Source of the DNA: Actinomadura sp. K4S16 | GTDB lineage: Bacteria > Actinomycetota > Actinomycetes > Streptosporangiales > Streptosporangiaceae | Reading direction: 5' to 3' | Assembly (NCBI RefSeq): GCF_008327685.1 | Contig: NZ_BDDE01000029.1 | Coordinates: 105,296 to 169,295, forward strand | Length of the DNA stretch: 64,000 nt | Part shown: piece after piece, positions 43,121 through 51,149 of the stretch | How the letters are laid out: every line of letters starts with the position of its first letter | Position numbering within the stretch: position 1 is the first letter of the stretch | The notes under the pieces: generated by a model | Told to the model about the DNA's origin: nothing | Database searches by the model: none | What the model saw: only the letters and a program-made list of their open reading frames with translations | Position numbers and translations under genes: made by a program

Positions 43121-43639
43121 ATGCCGTACGGTCCGTATATGGGGTCGCCGGTGGTTCTCCTGGACGTCGACGGGGTGCTCAACCCGTTCGAGCGGCCGCA
43201 CCGCGGCTTCCAGCGGCACGAGTGCTCCCCGAACGGGATGACGTTCAAGCTGTGGCTCTATCCGGGGCACGGCGCGGCGCTTCTCGACCTCGCCGAGTCC
43301 ACGGGCGCCGAGCTGGCCTGGGCGAGCTACTGGTGCGACAACGCCAACGAGTGGATCGCCCCCCGCATCGGGCTCCCGGAACTGCCGTTCGTGCCGATCC
43401 CGCGGTTCCCCGGTATCACGGAGGGGCGCACGCTGGGCGCCTGGAAGGCCCGCCACGTGGCCGCGTGGGCGGAGGGCCGGCCGTTCGTCTGGTTCGAGGA
43501 CGAGCCTGACGCCACCGAGTGCATCGCCGGGGAGCCGGACGTCGCCGACCACCTGCTCGTGGAGGTCGATCCGCTGACCGGCCTGACCGACGACCACATC
43601 GAGGTCGCCGCCGGCTGGCTGCGCGCCCGCACCGGCTGA
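43121..43639 (+). CDS. HAD domain-containing protein
   Basis: A short HAD-like protein of 172 aa. The nucleophile motif is VVLLDVDGVLNP. AWASYWCDNANEW follows, and the acidic metal motif is VWFEDEPDA. It is the small HAD-like group of actinomycetes with a reduced cap; substrate unknown. An ATG at 43139 directly before GSPVVLLDVDG is an alternative start and could be leaderless, since TACGGT lies just upstream. Confidence 0.85.
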   Translation: MPYGPYMGSPVVLLDVDGVLNPFERPHRGFQRHECSPNGMTFKLWLYPGHGAALLDLAESTGAELAWASYWCDNANEWIAPRIGLPELPFVPIPRFPGITEGRTLGAWKARHVAAWAEGRPFVWFEDEPDATECIAGEPDVADHLLVEVDPLTGLTDDHIEVAAGWLRARTG

Positions 43640-43668
43640 GCGCCCCGGGCACCGAGGTTCCATACGTC

Positions 43669-43699
43669 CAAGACGCCCCTTCCGCGGGCCTCCTAGCGT
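43669..43699 (+). promoter_or_regulatory. CAAGAC-N19-TAGCGT promoter before methyltransferase gene
   Basis: CAAGAC (43669-43674), 19 bp, TAGCGT (43694-43699). The same pair with the same spacing occurs at 47131, and the 5' portion (GAGGT...CGTC) also at 37749. The gene starts 24 bp further on. Confidence 0.55.
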
Positions 43700-43723
43700 C
43701 GGAGGCGAGGAAGGGAGCCGACC

Positions 43724-44734
43724 ATGCCGAGATCACCGCTGATGGAGCCGGCCTTCGGGTTCATGAACGCGCAGATCGTCCACGTCGCCGCCGAACTGGG
43801 GGTGGCGGACGCCTTCACCGACGACCGGCCGAGGTCGAGCGCCGAGCTGGCGGAGGCGACCGGCACCCACGCGCCGTCCCTGTACCGGCTGCTGCGCGGC
43901 CTCGCCGGCCTCGGCGTCGTGGAGCAGAAGGAGCCGGACCTGTTCGCGCTCACCGCGGAAGGGCGGCGGCTGCGCGCGGACGCGCCCGACTCGATCCGCT
44001 CGCTGATCAGGCTGTTCTGCGGCCCGGACGTGTGGCGGACGTGGGGCGGCATGGCCGAGACCGTGCGTACGGGGGAGTACGCCTGGGAGCGGATGACCGG
44101 CAGGACGCCGTTCGAGTTCTTCGCTTCGGACGCCGAGATGTCGGAGACCTTCAACCGGGCGATGGCCGAGCACACCCGCGACGTCGCGCCGGCGGTCGTC
44201 GGGGCGCACGACTTCGGCCGCTACGGGACGGTCGCCGACCTCGGCGGCGGGGACGGCACGCTGCTCGCCGCGATCCTGCGCGCCCACCCCGGCCTTCACG
44301 GCGTCCTGTTCGACCTGCCCGCCGGGCTGGCCGACGCCTCCGGCCCCCTCGCCGACGTCGCGGACCGGGCCGAGATCGTGCCCGGCGACTTCTTCGAGGC
44401 CGTCCCCAAGGGCGCCGACGCCTACGTGCTCAAGAGCGTCATCCACGACTGGCCCGACGAGAAGGCCGCCGCGATCCTGCGGAACTGCCGCGCCGCGATG
44501 GGCCCGGACGCCAGGGTGCTGCTCCTGGAGCAGGTGATGCCGGAGATCGTCGCGCCGGAATCGGCGGGCATCGTCCGCAACGACCTCAACATGCTCGTCG
44601 CGACCGGCGGCCGCGAGCGCACCGAGGCCGAGTTCCGGGAACTGCTGGAGGGAGCGGGCCTCACGGTCGTCTCGCAGACCGGACCGCTATCGGAGACGGC
44701 CTACCACGTCATCGAGGCAGGAATCGCGCACTGA
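43724..44734 (+). CDS. SAM-dependent O-methyltransferase (winged-helix dimerisation type)
   Basis: A methyltransferase of 336 aa of the plant/actinomycete small-molecule O-methyltransferase type. The N-terminal winged helix is MNAQIVHVAAELGVADAFTDDRPRSSAELAEATGTHAPSLYRLLRGLAGLGV. The SAM-binding motif is VADLGGGDGTLLAAILRAHP, followed by GDFFEAVPKGADAYVLKSVIHDWPDEKAAAIL (His/Asp active-site region). The substrate is unknown; no biosynthetic cluster surrounds it. It shares its promoter motif with the genes at 37820 and 47199. Confidence 0.92.
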   Translation: MPRSPLMEPAFGFMNAQIVHVAAELGVADAFTDDRPRSSAELAEATGTHAPSLYRLLRGLAGLGVVEQKEPDLFALTAEGRRLRADAPDSIRSLIRLFCGPDVWRTWGGMAETVRTGEYAWERMTGRTPFEFFASDAEMSETFNRAMAEHTRDVAPAVVGAHDFGRYGTVADLGGGDGTLLAAILRAHPGLHGVLFDLPAGLADASGPLADVADRAEIVPGDFFEAVPKGADAYVLKSVIHDWPDEKAAAILRNCRAAMGPDARVLLLEQVMPEIVAPESAGIVRNDLNMLVATGGRERTEAEFRELLEGAGLTVVSQTGPLSETAYHVIEAGIAH

Positions 44735-44818
44735 CTTCTGTCAGGGCCCGCTTACGGCGCGGCCGGGCGGCCGGGCAGGATGGGACCGCCGCAAGCAGCC
44801 CTGACGAAGGAGTGCCCC

Positions 44819-45580
44819 GTGAGTTCTCTCGACGGCCGAACGGCCCTGGTCACCGGTGGAAGCCGGGGGATCGGCCGGGCCATCGCCCTGGCCCTGGCCG
44901 CCGACGGCGCCCGGGTCGCCGTCGCCTACCGGCGCGATGACGAGGCCGCGCGCAAGACGGTCGCCGACATCGAGGCCGCTGGGGTGCGGGGCCATGCGTT
45001 CCGCGCCTCGGTCGACGACCTCGACCAGTGCCGTTCGCTGGCCGCGCGGGTGGAGGCGGAGCTGGGCGAGCTGGACATCCTCGTCCACAGCGCCGGGATC
45101 GCCAGCCGCGGCAACAGCGTCGCCGACACCGACCCCGCCGAGCTGGAGCGGGTCATGCGCGTGCACGCGTTCGGCCCGCACCACCTCAGCCAGGCGCTGA
45201 TCCCGCTGATGCGGCGCGCCGAGCGCAGCGACCTGGTCTTCGTGTCGAGCGTCGCCACGGACCTGATGCCGGCGTTCGGCGGCCCCTACGCGATGGGCAA
45301 GGCGGCGATGGAGGCGCTCGCCCAGGTGATCGCCAAGGAGGAGCGCGGCAACGGCATGCACGTCAACGTCGTCGCCCCCGGCCTGGTGGACACCGAGATG
45401 GGGCGCCGGCTGGTCCGGGCCACGGCCGGGATCGAGGACATCCGGCAGCAGGACGCCGCGTCCCCCTACGGGCACGTGTGCACGCCCGAAGAGGTCGCCG
45501 ACGTGGTCCGGTTCCTCGTCTCGGACGCCGCGTCCTACGTCACCGGGCAGCGCGTCGTCGTGGACGGCGGGACGTTCTGA
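44819..45580 (+). CDS. short-chain dehydrogenase/reductase
   Basis: An SDR of 253 aa. The cofactor motif is TALVTGGSRGIGRAIALALAADGARV, with VHSAGIASRG in place of NNAG, VSSVATDLMPAFGGPYAMGKAA with the catalytic Ser, Tyr and Lys, and TGQRVVVDGGTF at the end. The GTG at 44819 has AAGGAG six bases upstream. It ends 3 bp from the convergent NUDIX gene. FabG-like; substrate unknown. Confidence 0.92.
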   Translation: MSSLDGRTALVTGGSRGIGRAIALALAADGARVAVAYRRDDEAARKTVADIEAAGVRGHAFRASVDDLDQCRSLAARVEAELGELDILVHSAGIASRGNSVADTDPAELERVMRVHAFGPHHLSQALIPLMRRAERSDLVFVSSVATDLMPAFGGPYAMGKAAMEALAQVIAKEERGNGMHVNVVAPGLVDTEMGRRLVRATAGIEDIRQQDAASPYGHVCTPEEVADVVRFLVSDAASYVTGQRVVVDGGTF

Positions 45581-45583
45581 CGC

Positions 45584-46222
45584 TCAGTGGCGCGTCCAGT
45601 CGGGCTGGAGGAAGTCAGCGACCCTGACCTGCCGGCCGAGCAGCACGACCTCGCGGAACTGCCACAGCATCGCGCCGGTCGGGGCGTGGACGCGCCACTC
45701 CGGGCCCAGCCACATCTGCAGCAGGCGCCCGCCGTCCGGCTGCGGGACCCACCGCGGGGTGTCGTCGGCGGCGAGCTTGCGCAGGGTCGTGAGGTGGACC
45801 GAGTGGACCTCGTCCGGGCACGGCGCGAGCGGGCCCGGGTCGTCCAGCGCCACCACGACCGGCGTGATCGCGAAGCCGGACGCGGCGGGGAAGTCGTCGA
45901 GCCTGCCGAGGACGTCGGCCGGGCCCGCGGTCAGGCCGATCTCCTCGCGCAGCTCGCGCAGCGCCGCCTGCTCGAGGGTCTCGCCGTCCTCCAGGCGGCC
46001 GCCCGGCAGCGCCCACTGCCCCGCGTTGCGTCCCCGGTAGGCGCGCCTGATGACGATCAGCGACGGTGCGCCCTCGTGCTCGACGGCGCACAGCACGACC
46101 CCGGCGCGGCGCAGGCCGGGCGTGTCGGGGACGGTCGTGTGCTCGAACGAGCCGAGCCGTTCGGCGGCGAGGGCACGGAACGCGGCGAGGTCGTCGAAGG
46201 GGTCGGGGGAGGGGACGCTCAT
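45584..46222 (-). CDS. NUDIX hydrolase
   Basis: A pyrophosphohydrolase of 212 aa with the full Nudix box GGRLEDGETLEQAALRELREEIGL. The preceding VIRRAYRGRNAGQWALPGGR resembles CoA-diphosphatase or ADP-ribose types; the substrate is not determined. ATG 46222 overlaps the stop of the upstream AraC gene (ATGA), so it is translationally coupled to that regulator. Confidence 0.92.
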   Translation of the reverse strand: MSVPSPDPFDDLAAFRALAAERLGSFEHTTVPDTPGLRRAGVVLCAVEHEGAPSLIVIRRAYRGRNAGQWALPGGRLEDGETLEQAALRELREEIGLTAGPADVLGRLDDFPAASGFAITPVVVALDDPGPLAPCPDEVHSVHLTTLRKLAADDTPRWVPQPDGGRLLQMWLGPEWRVHAPTGAMLWQFREVVLLGRQVRVADFLQPDWTRH

Positions 46223-47100
46223 GCGTCGATCCTGCCAGGCCCCGCCTCCGGCGCATGCGGGCCCGCCTCCGGAGCAGGCCGCCCCGCCTCTCGCGCGTAC
46301 CGGCCGGGCGAGGTCCCGACGGCGGCGGTGAAGTCGCGGGTGAAGTGCGCCTGGTCGGCGTAGCCCAGCTCGGCCGCCAGCTCCGCCCAGTCGACCCCCG
46401 TCCCGGACGCGGCCCGCTCCGCCGCCTCCTGCATCCGGAACCGCCGGATCACCCACTTCGGGCCGATGCCCACGTACTCGTGGAACAGTCGCTGAAGGCT
46501 GCGCGGGCTCAGCCCGACGTCCTCGGCGAGATCGTCCACCCGCGCCAGGCCCGGCCAGGCCGCGATCCGCTCGACGACCGCGGCGGCCTTCGCGGCTGAC
46601 GCGTCGGGCTCGGGGCCCCGGCCGGTCAGGAACGCCGCGAGCCGCTCGACCGCCTCGTGGTCGTCCGCGGTGGAGAAGATCTCCTCGGCGAGAGCGAGGC
46701 CCTCCTCGCCGAAGACCTCGTCCACTCCCGCGAACCGGCCCGTCAGCGTGGACACCGGCGCGTCCATGAACGGCCTGAACCCGCCCGGCCGGAAGGCGGC
46801 GCCCACCACGCGCCCCTCGCCGTGGATCTCCTCGACGAAGTCGTCGCGCACCACCCCGGCGATCCGGGCCCGTGTCGCCCCGCCGGCCAGGTAGCTGGTG
46901 AACGTCACGTGGACGGACGGGCGCGTGAGGATCCGCTGGCGGTGCGGTGGCCGTCCGCGCAGGTCCCAGCGCAGCAGCCAGAAGTTCGCGACGAACGGGG
47001 CCAGCGCGGCGGGCGGTTCGCGCCGCTCGATGGAGAAGCGCTCCAGGCCCGTCCGGGCGTGCAGGATGCCCCGCGTCCCGCCGGGTAGGGATCGGTTCAC
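46219..47100 (-). CDS. AraC-family regulator (DUF6597-like N-terminus)
   Basis: A regulator of 293 aa. The C-terminal AraC domain has the first HTH VDDLAEDVGLSPRSLQRLFHEYVGIGPKWVIRRFRMQEAAE and the second ELAAELGYADQAHFTRDFTAAVGTSPGRYAR. The N-terminal domain begins RREPPAALAPFVANFWLLRWDLRG, as in DUF6597/XylS-like groups. The tail has a short repeat EAGRPAPEAGPHAPEAGPG. Divergent from the TIGR03086 gene whose promoter carries the CAAGAC motif, it is the obvious candidate activator for that motif. Confidence 0.9.
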   Translation of the reverse strand: MNRSLPGGTRGILHARTGLERFSIERREPPAALAPFVANFWLLRWDLRGRPPHRQRILTRPSVHVTFTSYLAGGATRARIAGVVRDDFVEEIHGEGRVVGAAFRPGGFRPFMDAPVSTLTGRFAGVDEVFGEEGLALAEEIFSTADDHEAVERLAAFLTGRGPEPDASAAKAAAVVERIAAWPGLARVDDLAEDVGLSPRSLQRLFHEYVGIGPKWVIRRFRMQEAAERAASGTGVDWAELAAELGYADQAHFTRDFTAAVGTSPGRYAREAGRPAPEAGPHAPEAGPGRIDA

Positions 47101-47130
47101 CGGCTCAGGCTAGACGGTGTCGCGTTTCTT

Positions 47131-47161
47131 CAAGACCGCCGCCGCGGGCCCGTTCTAGCGT
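47131..47161 (+). promoter_or_regulatory. CAAGAC-N19-TAGCGT promoter before TIGR03086 gene
   Basis: CAAGAC (47131-47136), exactly 19 bp, TAGCGT (47156-47161), in the 98-bp gap divergent from the AraC gene. Same spacing as at 43669. Confidence 0.55.
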
Positions 47162-47198
47162 TTCCCATGTGTTCGAACGGATGAGCGAGGAAGAGACC

Positions 47199-47777
47199 AT
47201 GGATATCCGGAGCCAGATGATGCCCGCGGCGGAGGCCGCGGCGCGGATCGTCCTGGAGACCCCGGAGGGGGAACTGGACGCGCCCACTCCCTGCCCGGAC
47301 TGGGACGTGCGGGCCCTCCTCAACCATCTGATCCTGTGGAACGCGAGGGGCGGGACGGCCGCGCGCAGGCTGCCGCCCGCCGGGCCGGCGGAGGACCACG
47401 ACTTCACCGCCGAGCCCGGCTGGGCCGAGCGCTTCGCCGAGCAGGCCCGAAGGACGGCCGAGGCATGGCAGGACCCGGGCGCGTGGGAGGGCAACACGAG
47501 CCTGACCGGCAACAAGGAGGGCATGCCCGCCGGGTTCATCGCGGGGATCGTGTTCGGCGAGTGCGTCCTGCACGGGTGGGATCTCGCCGTCGCCATCGGC
47601 CGCGAGCCCTCCTTCCCCACCCCGGTAGTGGAGGCCGCCTGGGAGCAGCTCGTCTCCACGGCCGAGATCAGCCGCAAGTACGGCGCGCTCGGCCCCGAGG
47701 TCCCCGTGCCCGAGGACGCGCCGCTCCTCGACCGCGTCATCGGGCTGTCCGGCCGCGACCCGCACTGGAAGCCCTGA
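47199..47777 (+). CDS. TIGR03086-type DinB/mycothiol-dependent-fold protein
   Basis: A protein of 192 aa: AAEAAARIVLETPEGELDAPTPCPDWDVRALLNHLILWNARGG at the start and IVFGECVLHGWDLAVAIGREPSFPTPVVEAAWEQL later, the pattern of the TIGR03086 metal-binding family in the DinB/maleylpyruvate isomerase superfamily. The His residues in LLNHL and LHGWD are probable metal ligands. Mycothiol-dependent chemistry is possible but unproved. ATG 47199 has AGGAAG upstream; an ATG six codons earlier is possible. Confidence 0.87.
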   Translation: MDIRSQMMPAAEAAARIVLETPEGELDAPTPCPDWDVRALLNHLILWNARGGTAARRLPPAGPAEDHDFTAEPGWAERFAEQARRTAEAWQDPGAWEGNTSLTGNKEGMPAGFIAGIVFGECVLHGWDLAVAIGREPSFPTPVVEAAWEQLVSTAEISRKYGALGPEVPVPEDAPLLDRVIGLSGRDPHWKP

Positions 47778-47823
47778 ACAAACCCGGCGCGAGCGGGGTC
47801 CCGCGCGCTCTACGCTGGTAGGC

Positions 47824-49227
47824 ATGTCTTCGACCTCTTCGATCCGCGTACGTTTCGCCCCGTCACCGACCGGCATGTTCCATGTCGGCGGCGCCCGCTC
47901 GGCGCTGTTCAACTGGGCGATGGCCGCGCAGTCGGGCGGGACGCTCGTGCTGCGGATCGAGGACACCGACGCCTCCCGCAACAGTCCCGAATGGACCGAG
48001 GGCATCATCCGCGCCCTGGCGTGGCTCGGGATGGACGGCGGGCAGTACGAGGGCCCCTACTTCCAGTCCGCCAACGCCGACAAGCACGCCGAGGCGGTCC
48101 ACACGCTGAAGGAGGCCGGGCGCGCCTACTACTGCGACTGCTCCCGCGAGGCGCTGGTCGCCCGCCGCGGCGGCGACCAGCACAAGGGCTACGACGGCTT
48201 CTGCCGCGACCGCGGCCTGGAGCCCGGCCCGGGGCGGGCCCTGCGCTTCCGCACCCCGGACGAGGGCCAGACCACCGTCGTCGACCTGCTGCGCGGCAAG
48301 CCCGTCTTCGACAACGCCCTCCTCGAGGACTTCGTCATCGCCCGCGCCGACGGCTCCGTCATGTTCCTGCTGGCCAACGCGGTCGACGACATCAGCCAGG
48401 GCATCACCCACGTGGTGCGCGGCGAGGAGCACCTGTCCAACGCGCCCAAGCAGCAGCTGCTGTGGGAGGCGCTCGGCGCGGAGCCGCCCGTGTGGGCGCA
48501 CGTGCCCGTCATCGTGAACGAGAAGCGGCAGAAGCTCTCCAAGCGCCGCGACAAGGTCGCCCTGGAGGACTACCGCGCCGAGGGCTACCTCGCCGAGGCC
48601 ATGCGCAACTACCTGATGCTCCTCGGCTGGGCCCCCTCCGACGACCGCGAAATCGTCCCGTGGGACGTGATGGTCGAGGAGTTCCGGATCGAGGACGTCA
48701 ACACCTCGCCCGCGTTCTTCGACGTCAAGAAGCTCCGCGCGATCAACGGCGAGTACATCCGGGCCCTGCCCGTCGAGAAGTTCATCGCCGAGTGCCTGCC
48801 GTTCCTGCAGGAGGCGCCGTTCGACGTGGACGTCGCGGTGTTCGCCGAGCTGGCGCCGCTCGCGCAGACCCGCGTCGCGCTGCTGTCGGAGATCGTCCAG
48901 ATGATCGACTTCGCGTTCCTGGACGAGCCGCCGGCCGACGAGCAGTCCTGGAACAAGGCGATGAAGGAGCCCGCCGCCGCGATCCTCGCCGCCGCCGAGG
49001 CCGCCTACCAGGACGCGCCGTGGAACGCCGCCGAGCTGAAGGACCGGCTGGAGCGGATCGGCGCCGAGCACGGGCTCAAGCTCGGCAAGACCCAGGCGCC
49101 CGTCCGCGTCGCCGTCACCGGCCGCACCGTGGGGCTTCCGCTGTTCGAGTCGCTGGAGATCCTCGGCCGCGACCGCACCCTCGCCCGCATCGCCGCCGCC
49201 CGCGCCAAGCTGGAGGCCGGCGCGTGA
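47824..49227 (+). CDS. gltX: glutamyl-tRNA synthetase
   Basis: A class I aminoacyl-tRNA synthetase of 467 aa charging tRNA-Glu. The HIGH-type motif is APSPTGMFHVGGARSALFN, the KMSKS-type motif is EKRQKLSKRRDKV, and a CxC...C zinc region (YYCDCSREAL...FCRD) is present. The N-terminal catalytic domain and the helical anticodon-binding domain are complete. An essential housekeeping gene; the start at 47824 is directly conserved (RVRFAPSPTG). Confidence 0.97.
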   Translation: MSSTSSIRVRFAPSPTGMFHVGGARSALFNWAMAAQSGGTLVLRIEDTDASRNSPEWTEGIIRALAWLGMDGGQYEGPYFQSANADKHAEAVHTLKEAGRAYYCDCSREALVARRGGDQHKGYDGFCRDRGLEPGPGRALRFRTPDEGQTTVVDLLRGKPVFDNALLEDFVIARADGSVMFLLANAVDDISQGITHVVRGEEHLSNAPKQQLLWEALGAEPPVWAHVPVIVNEKRQKLSKRRDKVALEDYRAEGYLAEAMRNYLMLLGWAPSDDREIVPWDVMVEEFRIEDVNTSPAFFDVKKLRAINGEYIRALPVEKFIAECLPFLQEAPFDVDVAVFAELAPLAQTRVALLSEIVQMIDFAFLDEPPADEQSWNKAMKEPAAAILAAAEAAYQDAPWNAAELKDRLERIGAEHGLKLGKTQAPVRVAVTGRTVGLPLFESLEILGRDRTLARIAAARAKLEAGA

Positions 49228-49243
49228 CCCCGGCCGGTTCCGC

Positions 49244-50323
49244 CTAGCGGAACGTGATCGCCCCGGGGTAGTGGCCGGACGCGCACACGAAGCGCATCCG
49301 GCCCGGCCCCGGGGTACCGAGGTCGACGCGCGTCTCACCGGTCACGGGGAGGATCACGTCCTTGCCGAGACTCGGGACGGTGAACGCCCGCGTGTGACCC
49401 CGCGTCCCCCTCGTTTTCAACACCAGAACGGTGTGCACCCCGGCGCGGGCGGTCACCACTGCGGGCCGGTAGCCGCGGTCCAGGGCCCACACGGTCACGA
49501 TCTGGGTTCCGGACGCGTCCGACCTGACGAAACGCGCCGAGTCGGCCGCCGAGGCGGCTCCGCCGCCGTCCGGGAGCCACCCGCCGAGGCGCAGGCCCGA
49601 CAGCAGCGTCCAGCCGGCCGCGGCGAGGAGGCCGACGGCCAGCAGGGCGGTCAGCCGCCCCCGCAGCGCCCGCAGCGAGCGGCCGACCGTCACGCCGATG
49701 AGCCCGAACAGCGGCGCCGTCCCGATCACGAACCCGGACATGACGGCCGCGCCGCCGAGCGCCGACCCCGAGGTCACCGCGACCAACTCGGCCGACAGTG
49801 TCAGCCCGCACGGGAGCAGCACCGTCGCCGCCCCGAGCGCGGCGGGACGCCCGGCTCGCGCCGCAGGCCGGTGCCCTGCCCCCTGGCAGGGGCCTGACTC
49901 CTGGCAATGGCTCGGCTCCTGGCAGTGGCTCGGCTCCTGGTGGTGCTCAGGTTCCCGGCAGTGCTCAGGCTCCCGGCGGTGCCCAGGCTCCCGCCCGCGC
50001 CGCAGGAGGCGCCGCGCGGGCCCGAAGCCCAGCAGGTCGAGGGCGAACACGGCGAGGACCACCGCGGCCGCCGCGAGCAGGACGCCGCGCACCCGCGGGC
50101 CGGGCTGGACGGCGCCCCCCGCCAGCCCGAGCAGCGCCCCCAGCAGCGCGTGCGAGACCAGCTTCGCCGCGAGGAACGCCCCCACCGGCCTGGCCGCCGC
50201 CCGCCCCCCGCTGACGGCCCCGGTGAGCAGGCCGAGCTGCGTGGCCGCGCAGGTGGTGCCGCCCGCGAGCAGACCCGTCCCGGCACCGGCGAGGAAGAGC
50301 GTGGCGACACCCACGGGGACCAC
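49244..50323 (-). CDS. DsbD/SafE-like membrane protein with His/Cys repeat and C-terminal cupredoxin-like domain
   Basis: A protein of 359 aa. Six or seven hydrophobic segments resemble the DsbD_2/TauE-SafE-like family, with Cys in AGGTTCAATQLGLLTGAVSGG and in LLPCGLTLSAELVAVTSG. The loop at about 110-150 contains six or seven hexapeptides of type EP(E/S)H(C/H)(R/Q), a probable metal-binding stretch. Residues about 265-359 form a cupredoxin-like domain ending FVCASGHYPG, with the Cys...His of a copper site. Copper handling or transfer is inferred from these parts. The gene stands alone after gltX. Confidence 0.82.
   Translation of the reverse strand: MVPVGVATLFLAGAGTGLLAGGTTCAATQLGLLTGAVSGGRAAARPVGAFLAAKLVSHALLGALLGLAGGAVQPGPRVRGVLLAAAAVVLAVFALDLLGFGPARRLLRRGREPGHRREPEHCREPEHHQEPSHCQEPSHCQESGPCQGAGHRPAARAGRPAALGAATVLLPCGLTLSAELVAVTSGSALGGAAVMSGFVIGTAPLFGLIGVTVGRSLRALRGRLTALLAVGLLAAAGWTLLSGLRLGGWLPDGGGAASAADSARFVRSDASGTQIVTVWALDRGYRPAVVTARAGVHTVLVLKTRGTRGHTRAFTVPSLGKDVILPVTGETRVDLGTPGPGRMRFVCASGHYPGAITFR
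49882..49989. repeat. six 18-bp tandem units encoding His/Cys hexapeptides
   Basis: Units of exactly 18 bp begin at 49882, 49900, 49918, 49936, 49954 and 49972, with starts CCTGGCA or CCCGGCR. On the coding (-) strand each gives a hexapeptide such as EPSHCQ or EPEHCR. Confidence 0.85.
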
Positions 50324-50409
50324 CTCCGCCGAGAAATCCTCCCCAACCCCCGCGCCCGCGAAGCGTCACCGCACGGATACGCCCGGCTGTCCCGCGGTGC
50401 CGGAAGCCG

Positions 50410-51075
50410 TCACTCCGCGAGGCCCTCCACGGGCTCCTGCCCGTCGACGGCCTCCCGGAGCGAGACGATCCTGCGGCTGAGCTCCTCGTACTCGTCGCGC
50501 AGCGCGGCCGGGAGGTGCTTGCCGAGCACCTCGGCCTGCTCCTCCACCGAGGCCAGGCGCTCGCCCACGGACCGGTCGGCGGAGGGCTCCTGCGGCGTCC
50601 CGGCGGGCCGCGCCTTCAGCAGGGCCGTCTGGTCCCTCAGGAGGGCGGCCTGCTCGCGCAGCAGCGCCGTCTGGTCGCGGAGCTGCTTGTTCTTGTTGTG
50701 CAGCTCCACGAACACCGAGACCTTGGCCCGCAGCACCCACGGGTCGAACGGCTTGGAGATGAAGTCGACCGCGCCCGCCGCGTACCCCCGGAAGGCGTAG
50801 TCGGGGTCGCTGTTCACCGCGGTGAGGAAGATGATCGGCAGGTCGCGGGTCTTCTTGCGGCGCTTGATGTCGCGGGCCGTCTCGAACCCGTCCATGCCCG
50901 GCATGACGACGTCCAGCAGGATGACCGCGTACTCCTCGGTGAGCAGGGCCTTCAGCGCGTCCTCGCCGGACCGCGCCCGGACCAGGTCCTGATCGAGCGA
51001 GCTGAGGATGGCCTCCAGCGCGATCAGGTTCTCCTCGCGGTCGTCCACGAGCAGGATCTTGGCCTTGTCGTCCAC
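50410..51075 (-). CDS. response regulator with receiver and coiled-coil tail
   Basis: A protein of about 221 aa. The receiver domain (about 5-125) has KILLVDDREENLIALEAIL, the phospho-acceptor Asp in VILLDVVMPGMDGFE, FLTAVNSD and the Lys in FISKPF. The C-terminal 90 residues are heptad-like (LRDQTALLREQAALLRDQTALL) and acidic; no DNA-binding output is present. It follows the hybrid kinase by 74 bp on the same strand and is probably its partner. GTG 51075 follows GGAGAG; a longer frame to 51120 is possible. Confidence 0.88.
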   Translation of the reverse strand: MDDKAKILLVDDREENLIALEAILSSLDQDLVRARSGEDALKALLTEEYAVILLDVVMPGMDGFETARDIKRRKKTRDLPIIFLTAVNSDPDYAFRGYAAGAVDFISKPFDPWVLRAKVSVFVELHNKNKQLRDQTALLREQAALLRDQTALLKARPAGTPQEPSADRSVGERLASVEEQAEVLGKHLPAALRDEYEELSRRIVSLREAVDGQEPVEGLAE

Positions 51076-51149
51076 GCGCGTCTCTCCGATCACGGTCCCC
51101 GCCTGACGCCGCACCTCCACGGCGATCCCTGCTGCCCCGGCTCCTCTCC

